A stretch of DNA of 64,000 bases, taken from Hedera helix. Taxonomy: Eukaryota; Streptophyta; Magnoliopsida; Apiales; Araliaceae. Shown here piece after piece: positions 49,580 through 61,604 of this stretch (positions within the stretch are counted from its first letter, which is position 1; every line of letters begins with the position of its first letter). The stretch is from assembly GCA_947179155.2 (NCBI GenBank), contig OX359283.1, positions 7,290,764 through 7,354,763 of the forward strand. Reading direction: 5' to 3'. The position numbers were made by a program, and so were the translations under genes. The notes under the pieces were generated by a model. The model saw only the letters and a list, made by a program, of their open reading frames with translations. It was not told where the DNA came from and did no database searches.

Positions 49580-50858
49580 CGCGTCATATTAATTAACATG
49601 TGAAGCATGTTTGGATAATATATAATAAATATGTATTAAGCATGCACATATAGAATACTATATTTTACTTTGATTCATTATGAACTTTTATTCTAGTTTG
49701 GTTCACTAGAGCCACAAAGTGAACTAAAAGGTCAAACCTAGGGTGCAAAAATAAATTAAATATAACTATTACATTTAAATTCGGGCTCCATTATAAATGG
49801 GTCTTCATACGCTCCTTGCTTCTTTGCTCCAATTCTTCAAAATAATTCTAATTAATCCTATTACAAAATTATTTACAATAAATAGAAACATTGATCAACA
49901 GTCAAGGGGAAGTACATAGGAGGGAGATAGAATTATACATAAGAAAAATTAGAAAGACGATGTACGCCGACCATATTTATTAAAACACATTCATTCATGC
50001 ATTTAATTAAAATTAAATCCAATCATATTGGTTAATAGTTCATAATCAATCCCATTTATTATCATATATATCAACATATATATTAATAAATAATATTCAT
50101 CTCATGAATTAAATGAAACATTTCATATATGTATTGGTATCATTTAATGGGCAATTAAAGTTGCATGAAATTCAATTTCATGTTTAAAATAAATCTTTTA
50201 TTTTAATTATAAAATTATTTAAAATAAACTATTTATTTTTATTATTTTTAAATTACCCAAAATAAACTCTTTTATTTTGATATTTTGAAATTTTGAAATT
50301 TTAAAATCTACACAAAATTACCAAACTATTTGGCTAATTAATATATATTATAAACATATCATATATATTAATAATACGTATATAATAACCTTTCGTTAAT
50401 AAAGCCAAAAAAAGGCATTCCACTTTCGGATCTGTATAATCTATATAATCTAAGACAATCTTTTCGGGACAAGCTAGTATTGGTAATATTGCGGAACCTG
50501 TGAATCAAATTGCTTTACCGAACATGTAAATCAAATTGCTTTATTAATAATATACATATATATATATATATTAACCGAGTTCGTGCATGCCCGTTAACAA
50601 ATAAACTAATATATCAAATATATAACTACACCGAAACAGGGCTGCTACTTTTCAAATCACCAAAACCGTGGCTGCTTTGCCGAACCATTGCTTTACTAAA
50701 AACAGAATATATGATGCAAATTGCTTTACACATTCGGTAATAAACCAATTTTGGTATTAAAAATAATAATTTTATACAACAAATTATGCCCAATAAATTT
50801 ATTCTAAATTATACCCATACACATATGGAATCTGAACAATTAATAATTTGCATAAGTT
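48651..50858 (-). other. Leader region of the copia element
   Basis: About 2.2 kb between gag and the primer site, long for a copia leader. It is AT-rich and non-coding. A phrase TTGTGTGTGCACAACAAACT recurs at 48932 and 49211, with a variant (GTGTGTGCATAACAAAACAG) at 49124. It also contains the CA/TA microsatellite. Part of the length may come from an unrecognised insertion. Confidence 0.5.
49485..49576. repeat. Compound (CA)n(TA)n microsatellite
   Basis: About 21 CA units followed by about 25 TA units. Confidence 0.95.
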
Positions 50859-50873
50859 TGGCTCTTGATACCA
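50859..50873 (-). other. Primer-binding site of the copia element, tRNA-iMet type
   Basis: On the minus strand TGGTATCAAGAGCCA directly follows the 5' LTR end (CCAACA plus one G). This is a common copia primer site. Confidence 0.85.
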
Positions 50874-50874
50874 C

Positions 50875-51599
50875 TGTTGGTTTGTAAAAATATGACATAC
50901 ATATAATCAAATTATATAAGCATAACAGAAGTAAGAAAAATCAGATTTTAAAATTTTGTACAAATCAATAACCCGGATCTTTCTTATTCGACTATTATTA
51001 ATTGAGGAAGGATAAAAGAATGTATACTTTTATAGAACAAAGCTTCCACGGGTACAAGTTCATCTCCCTTTAATCCTTCACGTTCTTCTTCAAATTCACC
51101 GATTAGATTCTACGGATCAATGTTAGCTCCCCAAGTGTGAAGCCTCTAGTGGTGATCCACCAACAGATCTATAAATTAAAGAAGTGGATTATGATTTCTC
51201 CAAACCATGGGTGGCTAGCCTTAATTCTCTCTCTCTCTCTAACTCCTTAGATGTAGAAAATTATAGAGTACTTTCTCTATGTTAATGAAAGAGTGTGTAA
51301 CATTGATCTATGATAAGACTCCTCTTATTTATAGATCTAGTCAACGCTCCTAAACTATTTAGGATTAGGGTTTTAATTTAATTCCCAATTTAATTAAGAA
51401 CTAAATTAATTAATTACAATTCCTAAACTATTTAGGAACTTAATTATTTAATAATGAGAGTATTTCTTATTAATTAATTACAAAACCATTTAGTAACTTA
51501 ATTAATTATTATAATTACAATTCCTAAACTATTTAAGAACTTAATTATTTAATAATAATATTAGTACTTATTAATTAATTCCTAACCCTTTAGGAACTA

Positions 51600-51694
<95 letters not shown>

Positions 51695-52889
51695 GACTCC
51701 TCTTATTAATTTATAATTAGTATTTCTAAAATACTAAATTATAAATATTAAGCTATTTAATTTATTCTATCACCATAGTATAAATTAAATATACTTAATT
51801 TATTATTACAATTATGCCATCCATTCTAAAATAAATATTACTCTTTTGCGGTGTGACCCTTTAGGTTCTCCATATTAAATCGGTTGTATAATAAATAAAT
51901 TAGAACAATTCTAATTCATTTATTATGAATTAACTCTTTAATTCAGAATAAATAATTATTCCACAATACGGGTAAACCCCTTTAGCGATTAGTCGACTTT
52001 TCAGATAATATAGATTTCAATATTTGATTGTAAAAGAACCCTTCAGCAAATAGTTACCGTACAATTCAATCCTTCTACCATATAATGTCCCAATCAAATA
52101 TAAGACACGGAATTTCTGTCAAGTCTTATTTATTTCATCATATGCATTTCAATTCACAAATACTCAACTCTAGTTAATGTAAATTAGAAACTCCTTTCTA
52201 ATTCTATTCAACCCTGGCCAGAGATTTTTGAGTTGTCACTTATTAAATCGCATAGGACATTCTCTCCCTTTACCGGAAGTGGTAGATCCTTTGTTGATCA
52301 TTTATCTATCTCCATGTGTACCTTATTATACCCAATCATATCATTTGATATGCTAACAAGTCTTAAGCAATATGTCAAAGTATAACTTAGTACACACAAG
52401 ATACTAAGATGATCTCAAGTCTAAGGATCACTTGTACGACTATCACATAAGGAACTCCTATTGACAGACAAGTAAAACTCTATTAGGTGTTCTTTGAGCG
52501 AGTCACGTTCAGTGAACTTATTCTCTAATAAGAACCTACATACTTGCTTTAGTGTCTTTACACAAATGATTGTGAGATCAATCATCCTCTTCATAAAAGC
52601 AAACATAGTATCTACCAATCTATCCAGATCTACTAATCCCCTTTTTAGTGATCCAACGATTAGGAACAATTTTAGTTTTGAGCTATCTTGAATTTAGATC
52701 TCATTAGCATAATCCTCGTCATGGTTCTAAAAGTATTGCTCGAAAACTATGAGTTTATCCATTTGATTAATTCAAGTACTTAATCATGAATAAAGAAATG
52801 CCTTGATTCTTTTATTAATAAATGAACAAGATTACAAAGTATATGCTTATAACATCAAATGTGATTGGCTTAAGGGCATACTACTTTCA
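50875..52889 (-). mobile_element. 5' LTR of the copia element
   Basis: 2015 bp, about 106 bp longer than the 3' LTR, largely because of an AAT microsatellite (51598-51692). Minus-strand ends TGAAAGTAGTATGC and CCAACA. The flank tatat lies at 52890-52894. Confidence 0.9.
51598..51692. repeat. (AAT)n microsatellite, about 31 units
   Basis: Expanded only in this LTR. The sister LTR has a short mixed AGT/AAT tract at 29926-29955, so the expansion arose after insertion. Confidence 0.95.
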
Positions 52890-52894
52890 TATAT

Positions 52895-53256
52895 GGCAAT
52901 TTGCATTATAAATGCATTCTACTCATTTATCTGTCGTATAAACACTCAGTTCATTTTAATTAATTAATGTTTATTCATTAATCAATTTTAGATATTAATT
53001 CTCATAACTCTTAATATTCAGTTAATTCCTAATATATGGATTAGGTTAAACTGTTCTACCATCTCTGCACATTCTGTTATACCTTGCCTTACCTATTGAA
53101 ATCTTCTTGATTTACTTACCTTTTCATGCTCGTAACCTAGTCTCTTAAGGCTAATTCATCAAGCTAATTATTAATTTTCATAATTAAGCTCAATTTACAC
53201 ATTCTTCCATTATCTTAATTTTTCTCTAAGTCTTAACTTTTATTTCATTATTGTAT

Positions 53257-53315
<59 letters not shown>

Positions 53316-53660
53316 TCAACAAACCACATTCTGACACTACACAGTGCCCTATAATCATTCTTTTCTGACTACCCAATCATATGTACTGCTTTCTGTCCTT
53401 TGCCTACAATCCGTTATATTTTCATTCAACCATAGTAAATTATATTTATTATAATTTCATTATCTATCAAGTCACTAATGTACCTCTATTTACATAACTT
53501 TTAAACCATATTGGTTATTCTTAACATATTGATTAAATAATAAAATAAAATAATCACTTGTTTACACTTTATGTTCTTTCGAGCTAGGTTTTAGCTCATA
53601 ACCTTTATTTAATTAACCAAGATTCTTATTTAGAAATCTTATCAAAAATCTGGGATGTCA
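52895..53660 (+). mobile_element. Older plus-strand LTR, right segment
   Basis: Continues 28626-29220 on the far side of the copia element and ends with CTGGGATGTCATA near 53660, which resembles a plant gypsy LTR end of the GGGTGTCACA type. To the right is copia pol on +. The TA tract at 53261-53311 lies within it. The LTR's left end is not resolved (see 24445-24730). Confidence 0.5.
53261..53311. repeat. TA dinucleotide microsatellite
   Basis: About 25 TA units. Confidence 0.95.
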
Positions 53661-53665
53661 TAACT

Positions 53666-55076
53666 TCCTATGGACAAGTCCATTAGTTTAAATAATTGTT
53701 ATTATGTTCCAGAGCTTACTAGAAATATTATTTCAATTCCTATGTTGGATAATGATGGTTTTGATATTATAACAAAGAACAACACAGTTGTTCTATTTAT
53801 AATGATAATATTTTGTATGGTATTGGTAATTTACTAAATAGGCTTTACATTATTTGCATGAAAATACTTTACAAATTAAACAAACTAAGATAAAGAAAGT
53901 TGATGTAAATCATACATTTATGTGGCACTGTAAACTCGGTCATATAAATGAAACAAGACTTAACAAGTTGTATAAAGATAGGCTTTTAGAGCTATCTGAT
54001 TATGAATCATATCTAACTTATGAATCTTGTCTCATGGGTAAAATGACTAAATCTCCTTTTAGTGAAAAATGAGAAGGAGTTACAGAGTTGTTAGAGTTTG
54101 TACACACAGATATTTGTGGACCTATGACAAAACATGCTAGAGGAGGGTATTCGTATTTTATTACCTTCACTGATGATTATTCTAGATTTAGATATGTGTA
54201 TTTGATGAAATACACATCAGAATCATTTGAAAAGTTTAAAGAATTCAAAAATGAAGTAGAGAAACAAACGGGTAAAAGTTTTAAGATTTTTTGATCGGAT
54301 CGAGGAGGAGAACACTTAAGCAATGAATTTCTCGATCATATCAAAGAGAATGATATTCTCTCACAATGGACAACTACTGGTACGCCACAGCTGAATGGTG
54401 TATCTGAAAGGAGAAATCATACATTTTTGGACATAATTCGGTCCATGATAAGTTTTACCAACCTTCTAGTATCATTTTAGGGTTATATCCTAGAAATGAC
54501 TACATACATTCTTAATAAGGTACATTCAAAATTCGTCCTTAAGACTCCATATGAGTTATGGACAGGGAGAAAACTAAGTCTTAAGCATATTACTATTTAG
54601 AGTTGTCCAGCTTATGTCAAAAGGTTTGAGAATGATAAGCTAGAGACAAAACCTGACAAGTACAAATTTGTTGGATATCCTAAAGAAAGTTTAAGATATT
54701 ATTTCTATCATCCTACTGATCAAAAGGTGTTACTTGTGAAATATGTTACCTTCTTAGAAAATGAGTTTATCCTTGAAGGGGTCAATAGGAGTAAGGTACA
54801 ATTAGAAGAAGTTCAAGAACCACAAAACACTACGGATCAAATGAAGAAACCTGACCAAGTAAAAGAATCTATTGTACCATAACCTATTCAAAAATCTAGA
54901 AGAGTACCGAAGATAACTAAGAGGTATGAATTCATCACAGAGGATGATGACGAGGAACGCATCATAGATGATGATGATCTATTGACAGACGAAGAGGCTA
55001 TGAGTAATAAAGACTCAGAGAAATGACTTACATTAATGAAATCCGATATGGACTCTATGCATGAGAACTAAGTATA
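53666..55076 (+). pseudogene. Copia integrase pseudogene, plus strand
   Basis: Reads on + from the protease/pre-integrase boundary (about 53670-53760) through the pre-integrase zinc region (HTFMWHCKLGHINETRLNKL; C..C of CLMGKMTKSPF) to the integrase core: HTDICGP (54106-54126), TDDYSRFRYVYLMK, then SDRGGE (about 54294-54312) and GTPQLNGVSERRNH, giving the D, D and E positions. An acidic linker and the first residues of RT follow, then the text jumps straight into LTR at 55077. RT, RNase H and polypurine tract are deleted. Stops at about 54070, 54292, 54478, 54597 and 54880 break it. It is a relative of the minus-strand copia element. Confidence 0.85.
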
Positions 55077-55175
55077 TGAAAGTAGTATGCTTTCAATCCA
55101 ATCACATTTGATGTGATAAACATATACTTTGTAATCTTATTCGTTTATTAATAATAGTTTTATTTAAAGGCATTT
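55077..55175 (+). mobile_element. Start of copia 3' LTR, cut by Athila insertion
   Basis: TGAAAGTAGTATGC followed by CAATCACATTTGATGTGAT matches the LTR start of the minus-strand copia element. Only 99 bp remain before the Athila LTR. The rest should lie beyond the far end of the Athila element. Confidence 0.85.
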
Positions 55176-56417
55176 TGATGAGTGAGAATTATACCTACGA
55201 ATCGGGTACTTTTGGACTGGGTATGTTGTTATTTTTAAGTATTTTTAGTGCATTTTATCTTGTTTTTATGTTTTTTTGTAGGAAAATACGAAGGAGGGAT
55301 AAAGTTGGAATTTTTGAAGAAGCAGTGGCATTTTGGTAAATAACTCGAAGTTGAGCACCGGGGCTTTCAAATGAGAGTCGGGTCTTCCAAAACAGTAGGT
55401 GCGTCGGCGCATAGTTTTGCAGTTGGACGAATTTGGTTGACTTTTAATAGGGTTTAGACGAAATTAAACCTAATTTTTGGGTAGGGGATTATAAGTAGAC
55501 ATAAGGAGGCTGTAGAGGAGACTATTGAACATAGAGGGAAGATCACAATTGGAGACTTGGAGGATCAATGAGTCACCCAAGGAGATCAAGACGGAGGATT
55601 GATGAGACAAGAATTCCTGTTTAGAGTGTTTCTTTTCTCTTCCTTTTCTCAGTTTTGTAATCTAAGATGATGAGTTTGATGTTCTTAGTTTTTGATTTCA
55701 TTATGAACTAATTTATCCATTAAGGCTACAATTGAACCTTTTACTAGTATGAATTAAATATCTATTATGCTTCAATTATTGATTCATTTAGAGTTATCTA
55801 TCATGTTTTGTGTGTGATTGATAATTGTTTGGCCAACAATTAGTGGGATATCCTAGACGCATTCGGAAGATGAAATCTGGGGTTAGATTCTAATGTGATA
55901 GCATGTATTCTTGGTTATTTGGGGAATTGAATAACTAGGGTTGTGTATGGAATAGGAATATATCCATATGCTGCATGTGACCTGTTAGGAATTGGATTTT
56001 AATGTGTTTATTTCTCTTATTTTTCATAGGAATATAGCAAGATAATTGAGGTGAATATTCTTATGTGATCATTGGAAAATATCTAATAATTATTCATGAA
56101 TTCCTGGTCAATAACTTTAATGAATTTTATAATTGAAAATATAGAGGATAGATTCATATGATGTAATTGGGGATATTGTAGTCTTAAGTTTTAAACATCT
56201 GATATTCAGTTTCGTGTTAAATTTTAATCTTAGTTTTAAGTTAATTTCCATTATAATCTTCATTGGTGATTGTTTAAATATAATCAAGTTGATATGAATT
56301 TCGTTTTGAGTAATTACAAGGCATAGGTCTCTGTGGGTTCGACACTCAATTTACTTCTATATTACTTGTTGACCGTGTGCACTTGAGCGTTATTATATTT
56401 ATACAAAACGACCAACA
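55176..56417 (+). mobile_element. 5' LTR of the Athila element
   Basis: Runs from TGATGAGTGAG to CGACCAACA, about 1242 bp. The exact 3' edge is uncertain by a few bases because the primer site starts 6 bp later. The last 100 bp (TTACTTGTTGACCGTGTGCA) match the solo LTR 46176-47752 in reverse. A GC-richer patch with GTGCGTCGGCGCAT lies at about 55398. Confidence 0.8.
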
Positions 56418-56423
56418 AGTTTT

Positions 56424-56441
56424 TGGCGCCGTTGCCGGGGA
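56424..56441 (+). other. Primer-binding site, tRNA-Asp type
   Basis: TGGCGCCGTTGCCGGGGA is the well-known primer site of Athila elements. Confidence 0.92.
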
Positions 56442-56741
56442 CTTGTGTTTAGTAATTATTTCAATAAGTAGTTACAATCAATTTGGTTTTAATTTAAACG
56501 TTTTTAATTTACGGTTTTCTTGTGCTTTTTCAGGCTTTCATCAGTTCAAGTCAGCAGTTGCAAATCATCGAATTTAGACTCAAATGTGCACCAAGTGTTG
56601 GCTTCCCTATCTTGGTTACACAAAATACGTAGTCACCAAAGCCACAAATTCCGCTAACGTGCTTAAAACTACGTTTTCCCGGAATTAAAGCTAGGTACTC
56701 CTAATTCGTGTATTCACACGAAAATTAAAGGTCAGGAACCA

Positions 56742-58244
56742 GTGCCATACGAGGACGAGATCGAAAGGAAGTTCCGCAACTTGAGATTACATTGTAAGGA
56801 AGTACCAGTTCCGGAGAAGATGGCAGACGACGAACAAAAAGCGTTAAGGGATTATGCAATGCCTCTAGTGACCGAAGTTCAATCGAGTATTCAGAGGCCA
56901 GCCATACAAGCAACAACATTTGAGATCAAGTCGGGGAATTTACAAATGATACAGAACTCGATTCAATTTGGGGGTCTACCGAATGATGATCCAAGCGAGC
57001 ACCTTGCTAGTTTTATGGAAATCTGCGACACATTCAAATATAATGGAGTCTCCAAGGATGCAATCAAACTTAGACTTTTCCCTTTCACACTTCGTGATAA
57101 GGCGAAAAGGTGGCTTCATTCTCTACCGTAGGGGTCAATTACCACATGGGAGGATCTTGCACATAAGTTTTTAGCTAAATTCTTTCCGCCAGCCAAAACA
57201 TCGAAATTGAGGAATGACATTACCGCATTCTCTCAGTTTGATTCGGAAAGCCTATATGAAGCCTGAGAACAGTTCAAGGATTTGCTACGGAAGTGCCCGC
57301 ACCATGGAATTCCACAATGGTTGTTAGTGCAAACTTTTTATAACGGGTTAGCCAGTGCCACTAGAACGAGTATAGATGCAGCAGCAGGAGGTGCATTAAT
57401 GGGGAAAAATTATGATGAGGCATACAAGTTACTGGAAACGATGGCCGCCAACAACTATCAATGGCCATCAGCAAGAGCTACCCAACCTAGAGCAGCGGGA
57501 ATTCATGAAGTGGATTCTATCACGGCCTTGGCGGCACAAGTTGCTTCTTTGTCAAAGAAAATAGACACAATGGCGGTGAAACCGGTTCAGAATGCACCTA
57601 TGGTTTATGAGTTGTGTGCAGGAGATCACGCGGCTGATGAGTGCACTATCAATGCAAAGTCAATACAGTTTGTTGGCAGTTATAACAGGCAACAACAGGG
57701 AAATAATTCAAATAATTACAATTCTGGGTGGAGGAATCACCCAAATTTCTCTTGGAGGGAAAATCAAACGCAACATCAAGCTCCAAGGCAGACCTATCCA
57801 CCAGGATTTTAACAACCTCAAACACAATAGTCAGAAAAGAATTCTTATTTAGAGGATCTCTTAGGGAAATTCATGGCAGGTACAGATTCAAGAAAGAAGG
57901 AAATGGACATGAATATGAAAAGCCAAACAGTTGCTATTCGGAATCTAGAGAATCAAATAGGACAGATTGCTAATGCCTTGAACAACCGTCCTCATGGAGC
58001 ATTGCCAAGCGACACAGAGGTCAATCTTAAGTGGAAAGGAAAAGAGCATTGCAAAGCGGTTACATTACGGAGTGGAAAGGAATTACCTGATATAATCGCA
58101 GATAAAAGTCCTAAAGAACCAACGAAGGAAGAGAACCAGTGTGATAAGGCAGACGGTAAGGTGGGTGCAAGTGAAAGGAGAGAAGAAAGGAAGAAATCAG
58201 ATACGCAGAGTGAAGGGGACATCCAAAGACCTAACATGCCTCCG
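56742..58244 (+). pseudogene. gag: Athila gag pseudogene
   Basis: One frame runs from an upstream position near 56742 to about 58240 with in-frame stops at 57129 (TAG), 57264 (TGA), 57810 (TAA) and 57828 (TAG). The capsid domain is at 56930-57400 (NSIQFGGLPNDDPSEHLASF, KRWLHSLP, CPHHGIPQWLLVQTFYNGL). The zinc-type region near 57600 reads CAGDHAADEC, lacking one of the usual Cys. An Asn/Gln-rich stretch follows, then NLENQIGQIANALNNRPHG, typical before protease. Near 58240 the frame must shift by one to continue into protease. Most stops look like Gln or Trp codons hit by C-to-T or G-to-A changes. Confidence 0.88.
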
Positions 58245-58921
58245 GTTCCCATTTCCACAAAGATTTCAGAAAACAAGATTAGACAAGCAGTTTGCAAAAT
58301 TTTTAGAAGTATTCAAGAAACTTCATATTAATATCCCGTTTGCCAAGGCCCTAAAACAGATGTCGAGTTATGTTAAATTTATGAAAGAGATTCTGTCGAA
58401 GAAGAGAAAATTGGGAGATTATGAAACAGTTGCTTTGACAGAAGAGTGCAGTGCCATTTTGCAGAAAAAGTTACCTCCAAAGCTTAAGGACCCAGGTAGC
58501 TTTACGATACCATGCACGATAGGCAGTCAATTTTATGGGAGAGCCCTTTGTGATCTGGGAGCTAGCATCAACTTGATGCCACTTTCAGTCTACAAGCAAT
58601 TGCGATTAAAAGAAGCTAAGCCAACAAATGTGACTTTGCAACTGGCAGACAGGTCTTTGACATACCCGAAAGGCATTGTAGAGGATATCTTAGTGAAAGT
58701 TGACAAACTAATTTTTCCGGCTGATTTCGTAGTGCTGGATTTTAAAGAAGACAAGGAGATCCCAATCATACTTGGAAGGCCATTCCTCGCCACAGGAAGA
58801 ACATTAATTGATGTGCAGAAAGCTGAACTGACGATGAGGGTTCAAGATCAGGAAGTCACTTTTAGTGTGTTTAAAGCCATGAAATTCTCGAAGGAAGCCG
58901 AAGATTGTTTTAGGGTGGAAC
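58245..58921 (+). pseudogene. Athila protease segment of pol
   Basis: The open frame includes PFPQRFQKTRLDKQF, FKKLHINIPFAKAL and the aspartic-protease site DLGAS (58552-58566) followed by INLMPLSVYKQL. The second conserved block is IILGRPFLATGRTLIDVQK. It runs to the boundary of the solo LTR, and the stop at 58924 lies in the LTR. The piece itself has no stop. Confidence 0.9.
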
Positions 58922-61604
58922 TGTAACGCCTCGAGATCCCACCTTACTTTAATTATATCCAATCTATTCTGGATGACACAATCATTAACTTTAAACCACT
59001 TTAAACGGAATCTCGTGCGTTAAAAACTTAACCCTTAACTTTTTAAAACCAATCTGTTGACCATAAATGCGCTCCATTTTATTTTATTTTATTTTTATTT
59101 AAAACTTATTTAACTTATATCTCTTATCTATCTCAGGATCGTAACGTTCATTTACCTTCTTCTCGAACTTAGGTCAACCTTTATCAATTGTGACCTAATT
59201 TACTATCGAATCATATATCTATAATTTAGCACAATAAAATTTTTGCCATGAATTATCCATATATGGCCCTGTTCACATATACCTGTTCTGTACCTGTTCC
59301 TGTTCATATATAAACCTGTACACATACATATCCTAATCCATACATATTTACCATACATTCGAGTTGTAGTACATATTGGACTTGACTTACAATGATATTA
59401 CAATCATATTGCCTCAATATATATTTAACCAACTATTACATAACTTGCACATAAACAACTTTACATTCATCTGCTTTACATGCACATTTCACCATTTGCA
59501 TATATCAAATTTTGCTTCCCGTTATTCATACATTCATATTCCTTTACCTTCGCTTAACCGGAACATTGGTCTTCACGTACTTTACCTGAAATGTTAGTTA
59601 TAGCAAGAGTGAGCACATATGCTCAGCAAGTAATTCAGATAACACCTTTCATGCTCGCAGTTCATAATATGCGCCATGTATCTTTTACCTTAACATGCTA
59701 TGCTTAATGTCACGTAATCCATTTAGAAACTTAACCACATAGTTGCACATAAGGCACATTTCAACTCATTTGATATCACGTAGTTCACATAGAACATTTA
59801 TTACATTTTAGTCTGAATACTTGCCTGGTCTGCATTCATTTACTTAACCTTTACTTTCTCCATCGTTCTTTCTTATCCTTCCTCGCATCGGGTGACTAGT
59901 TCGAGCGATATCTCCTTGAAATCCTCTTCTTCTTCCTTGATATGAAGCTTCTAGGAGTTAACTCTCCCCTTTGATGGCTTTGTATGCTTCTCTTGCATGC
60001 TATGCTAGTAATCTTTTAAGCTTTCATAGAAACCCTAGCCTTTCTTCTTCTTTCTCTCTTAAGCTCCAACTCTTCTAGCAACTTCGAAGGAATGAACTCC
60101 AAAATGCTGAAAAATAATTAAGTCTCATACATAAAACCTATATATATATAAGTGTTGTATAATTCTCCAACACTTAACTCTCCAAGGTCAAACTTAACCA
60201 TGCATGGTTAAGGGCATACATATCATCTCCCTTTATTAGCTAGGGGCATTATGGTCATTCATCCATCTTAGGACATCTTGGTCATTTTCCAAATTAACAA
60301 GGGCACTATAGTCATTGAACCACTTTAGGACACCATTGTCATTTCCAACTTGTGAAGGACATAATTGTCATTTCATAACTTATTAGGGCATTTTTGGTCT
60401 TTAGACCATTCTAGGACTCATATGTCCTTAATCAAATTGCCAAGGGCATTATGGACATTAAACCAAAAATCTAGAGAAATTAATTCCCCACAAATCATAA
60501 CTCATTTATTTTTAATCCATTTCATGTCCAATTTGATCCAATCTTGTTTCCATAAACTTGAACTTTATTCTAGCATCAATTTATCCACAATTGGTTCGTC
60601 CCATAACACTTGTCACACTTCAACATATCAATTTCATTAATTATTTATAATAATTTACCATAAATACCAATTTACATAATATTTTGTTCTTAATTATTTA
60701 CAAACCCTTTTTGGTTCCTCATTCGATAAATTTCATTTTCCCATATCTCAATATAGCCAATTGCTCACTTGTCCATAAACCGCTTCCTCGAGAAGCAAAC
60801 CTCGACCCAATTATCGAATTCCATCAACATTTATCCTTTAAACTCATAATATCCTTTTTATGACTCTTACGTCCTTTCGTTTATTTTCATCACACTCACA
60901 TAATGCTAATTGTCAACATTCTTGCACACAATGTTCTTTCTTCGCACTCTTGGGTATTACATTCTGCATTAATGAATCGTATACTTACTCATCTCATTTC
61001 CATCAATAATAAACAATTTCTTCATAAATTCCACAAATTCACATATTATACTCTTAATCTTCTATAAATCCTTAATAACCGCTTTGATCATACGGTTCCT
61101 TCTTCACTGCACACACATACTTACCTTTTTCTCGTCATTCTCATATCCTCGCCTCTCCAGGTCCATTCATTAAGCTCGTTCTTAATTTTCATAACTTAAA
61201 CATCAATTTACATATATATATATATATATATTTATCATTTCCTTTCATTATTATCTTTGACCTTTTCTTTCTCTATCCGATCACATACACATATACATAT
61301 ACACAATCTATTATCTACTGACACATAACATCGTGTCTTACAATAATTCTTTCAAATTACCCTATTGTGGGTATTACACTAATTATTCATTTTTAATGCA
61401 TTATATCACTATTTAACCATCATAGGTTCCTCTTTACGATTTCAACCACACAGTTCATGCATATCACATTGATTGCATAATGATAATTCATATTTAATCA
61501 TTATCAATATATTCTGTTATTTAAATCTAGGTTTTATCATATAACATTTACTTAATTAATCATAAACCTCTTTTAGAATTACTGTAGAAATTCGGGGTGT
61601 CACA
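58922..61604 (+). mobile_element. Ty3/gypsy solo LTR in Athila pol, with target duplication
   Basis: Runs from TGTAACGCCTCG (58922) to TTCGGGGTGTCACA (61604), 2683 bp, flanked by exact ggaac (58917-58921 and 61605-61609). LTR plus one duplication is 2688 bp, a multiple of three, and the Athila frame is the same on both sides. It contains a run of phrases of the form GGGCATTATGGTCATT at 60230-60470 and a short TA tract at 61207-61230. The small open stretches at 59376-59597 and 60365-60640 are not supported. Confidence 0.95.

Larger units (their letters stand above)
29221..52889 (-). mobile_element. Ty1/copia element, minus, full length with nested insertions
   Basis: Both LTRs are present (29221-31129 and 50875-52889), each reading TGAAAGTAGTATGC...CCAACA on the minus strand, with flanking duplication tatat (29216-29220 and 52890-52894). 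Inside, from right to left, are primer site, a long leader, gag with a zinc knuckle, integrase, RT and the RNase H tail. Two later insertions interrupt it: the gag-only element 31591-44169 in the RNase H region and the solo LTR 46176-47752 between gag/protease and integrase. Without these the element is about 9.5 kb. In a 275-bp sample the LTRs differ at about 6-7% of sites, so it is clearly older than the gag-only element inside it. All coding parts are broken. Lineage within copia is not certain. Confidence 0.92.

Noticed and set aside
57592..58297. Other-frame and minus-strand open stretches over Athila gag (for example 57592-57852 and 57992-58297)
   Set aside because: They lie over the real gag frame and have no similarity of their own.
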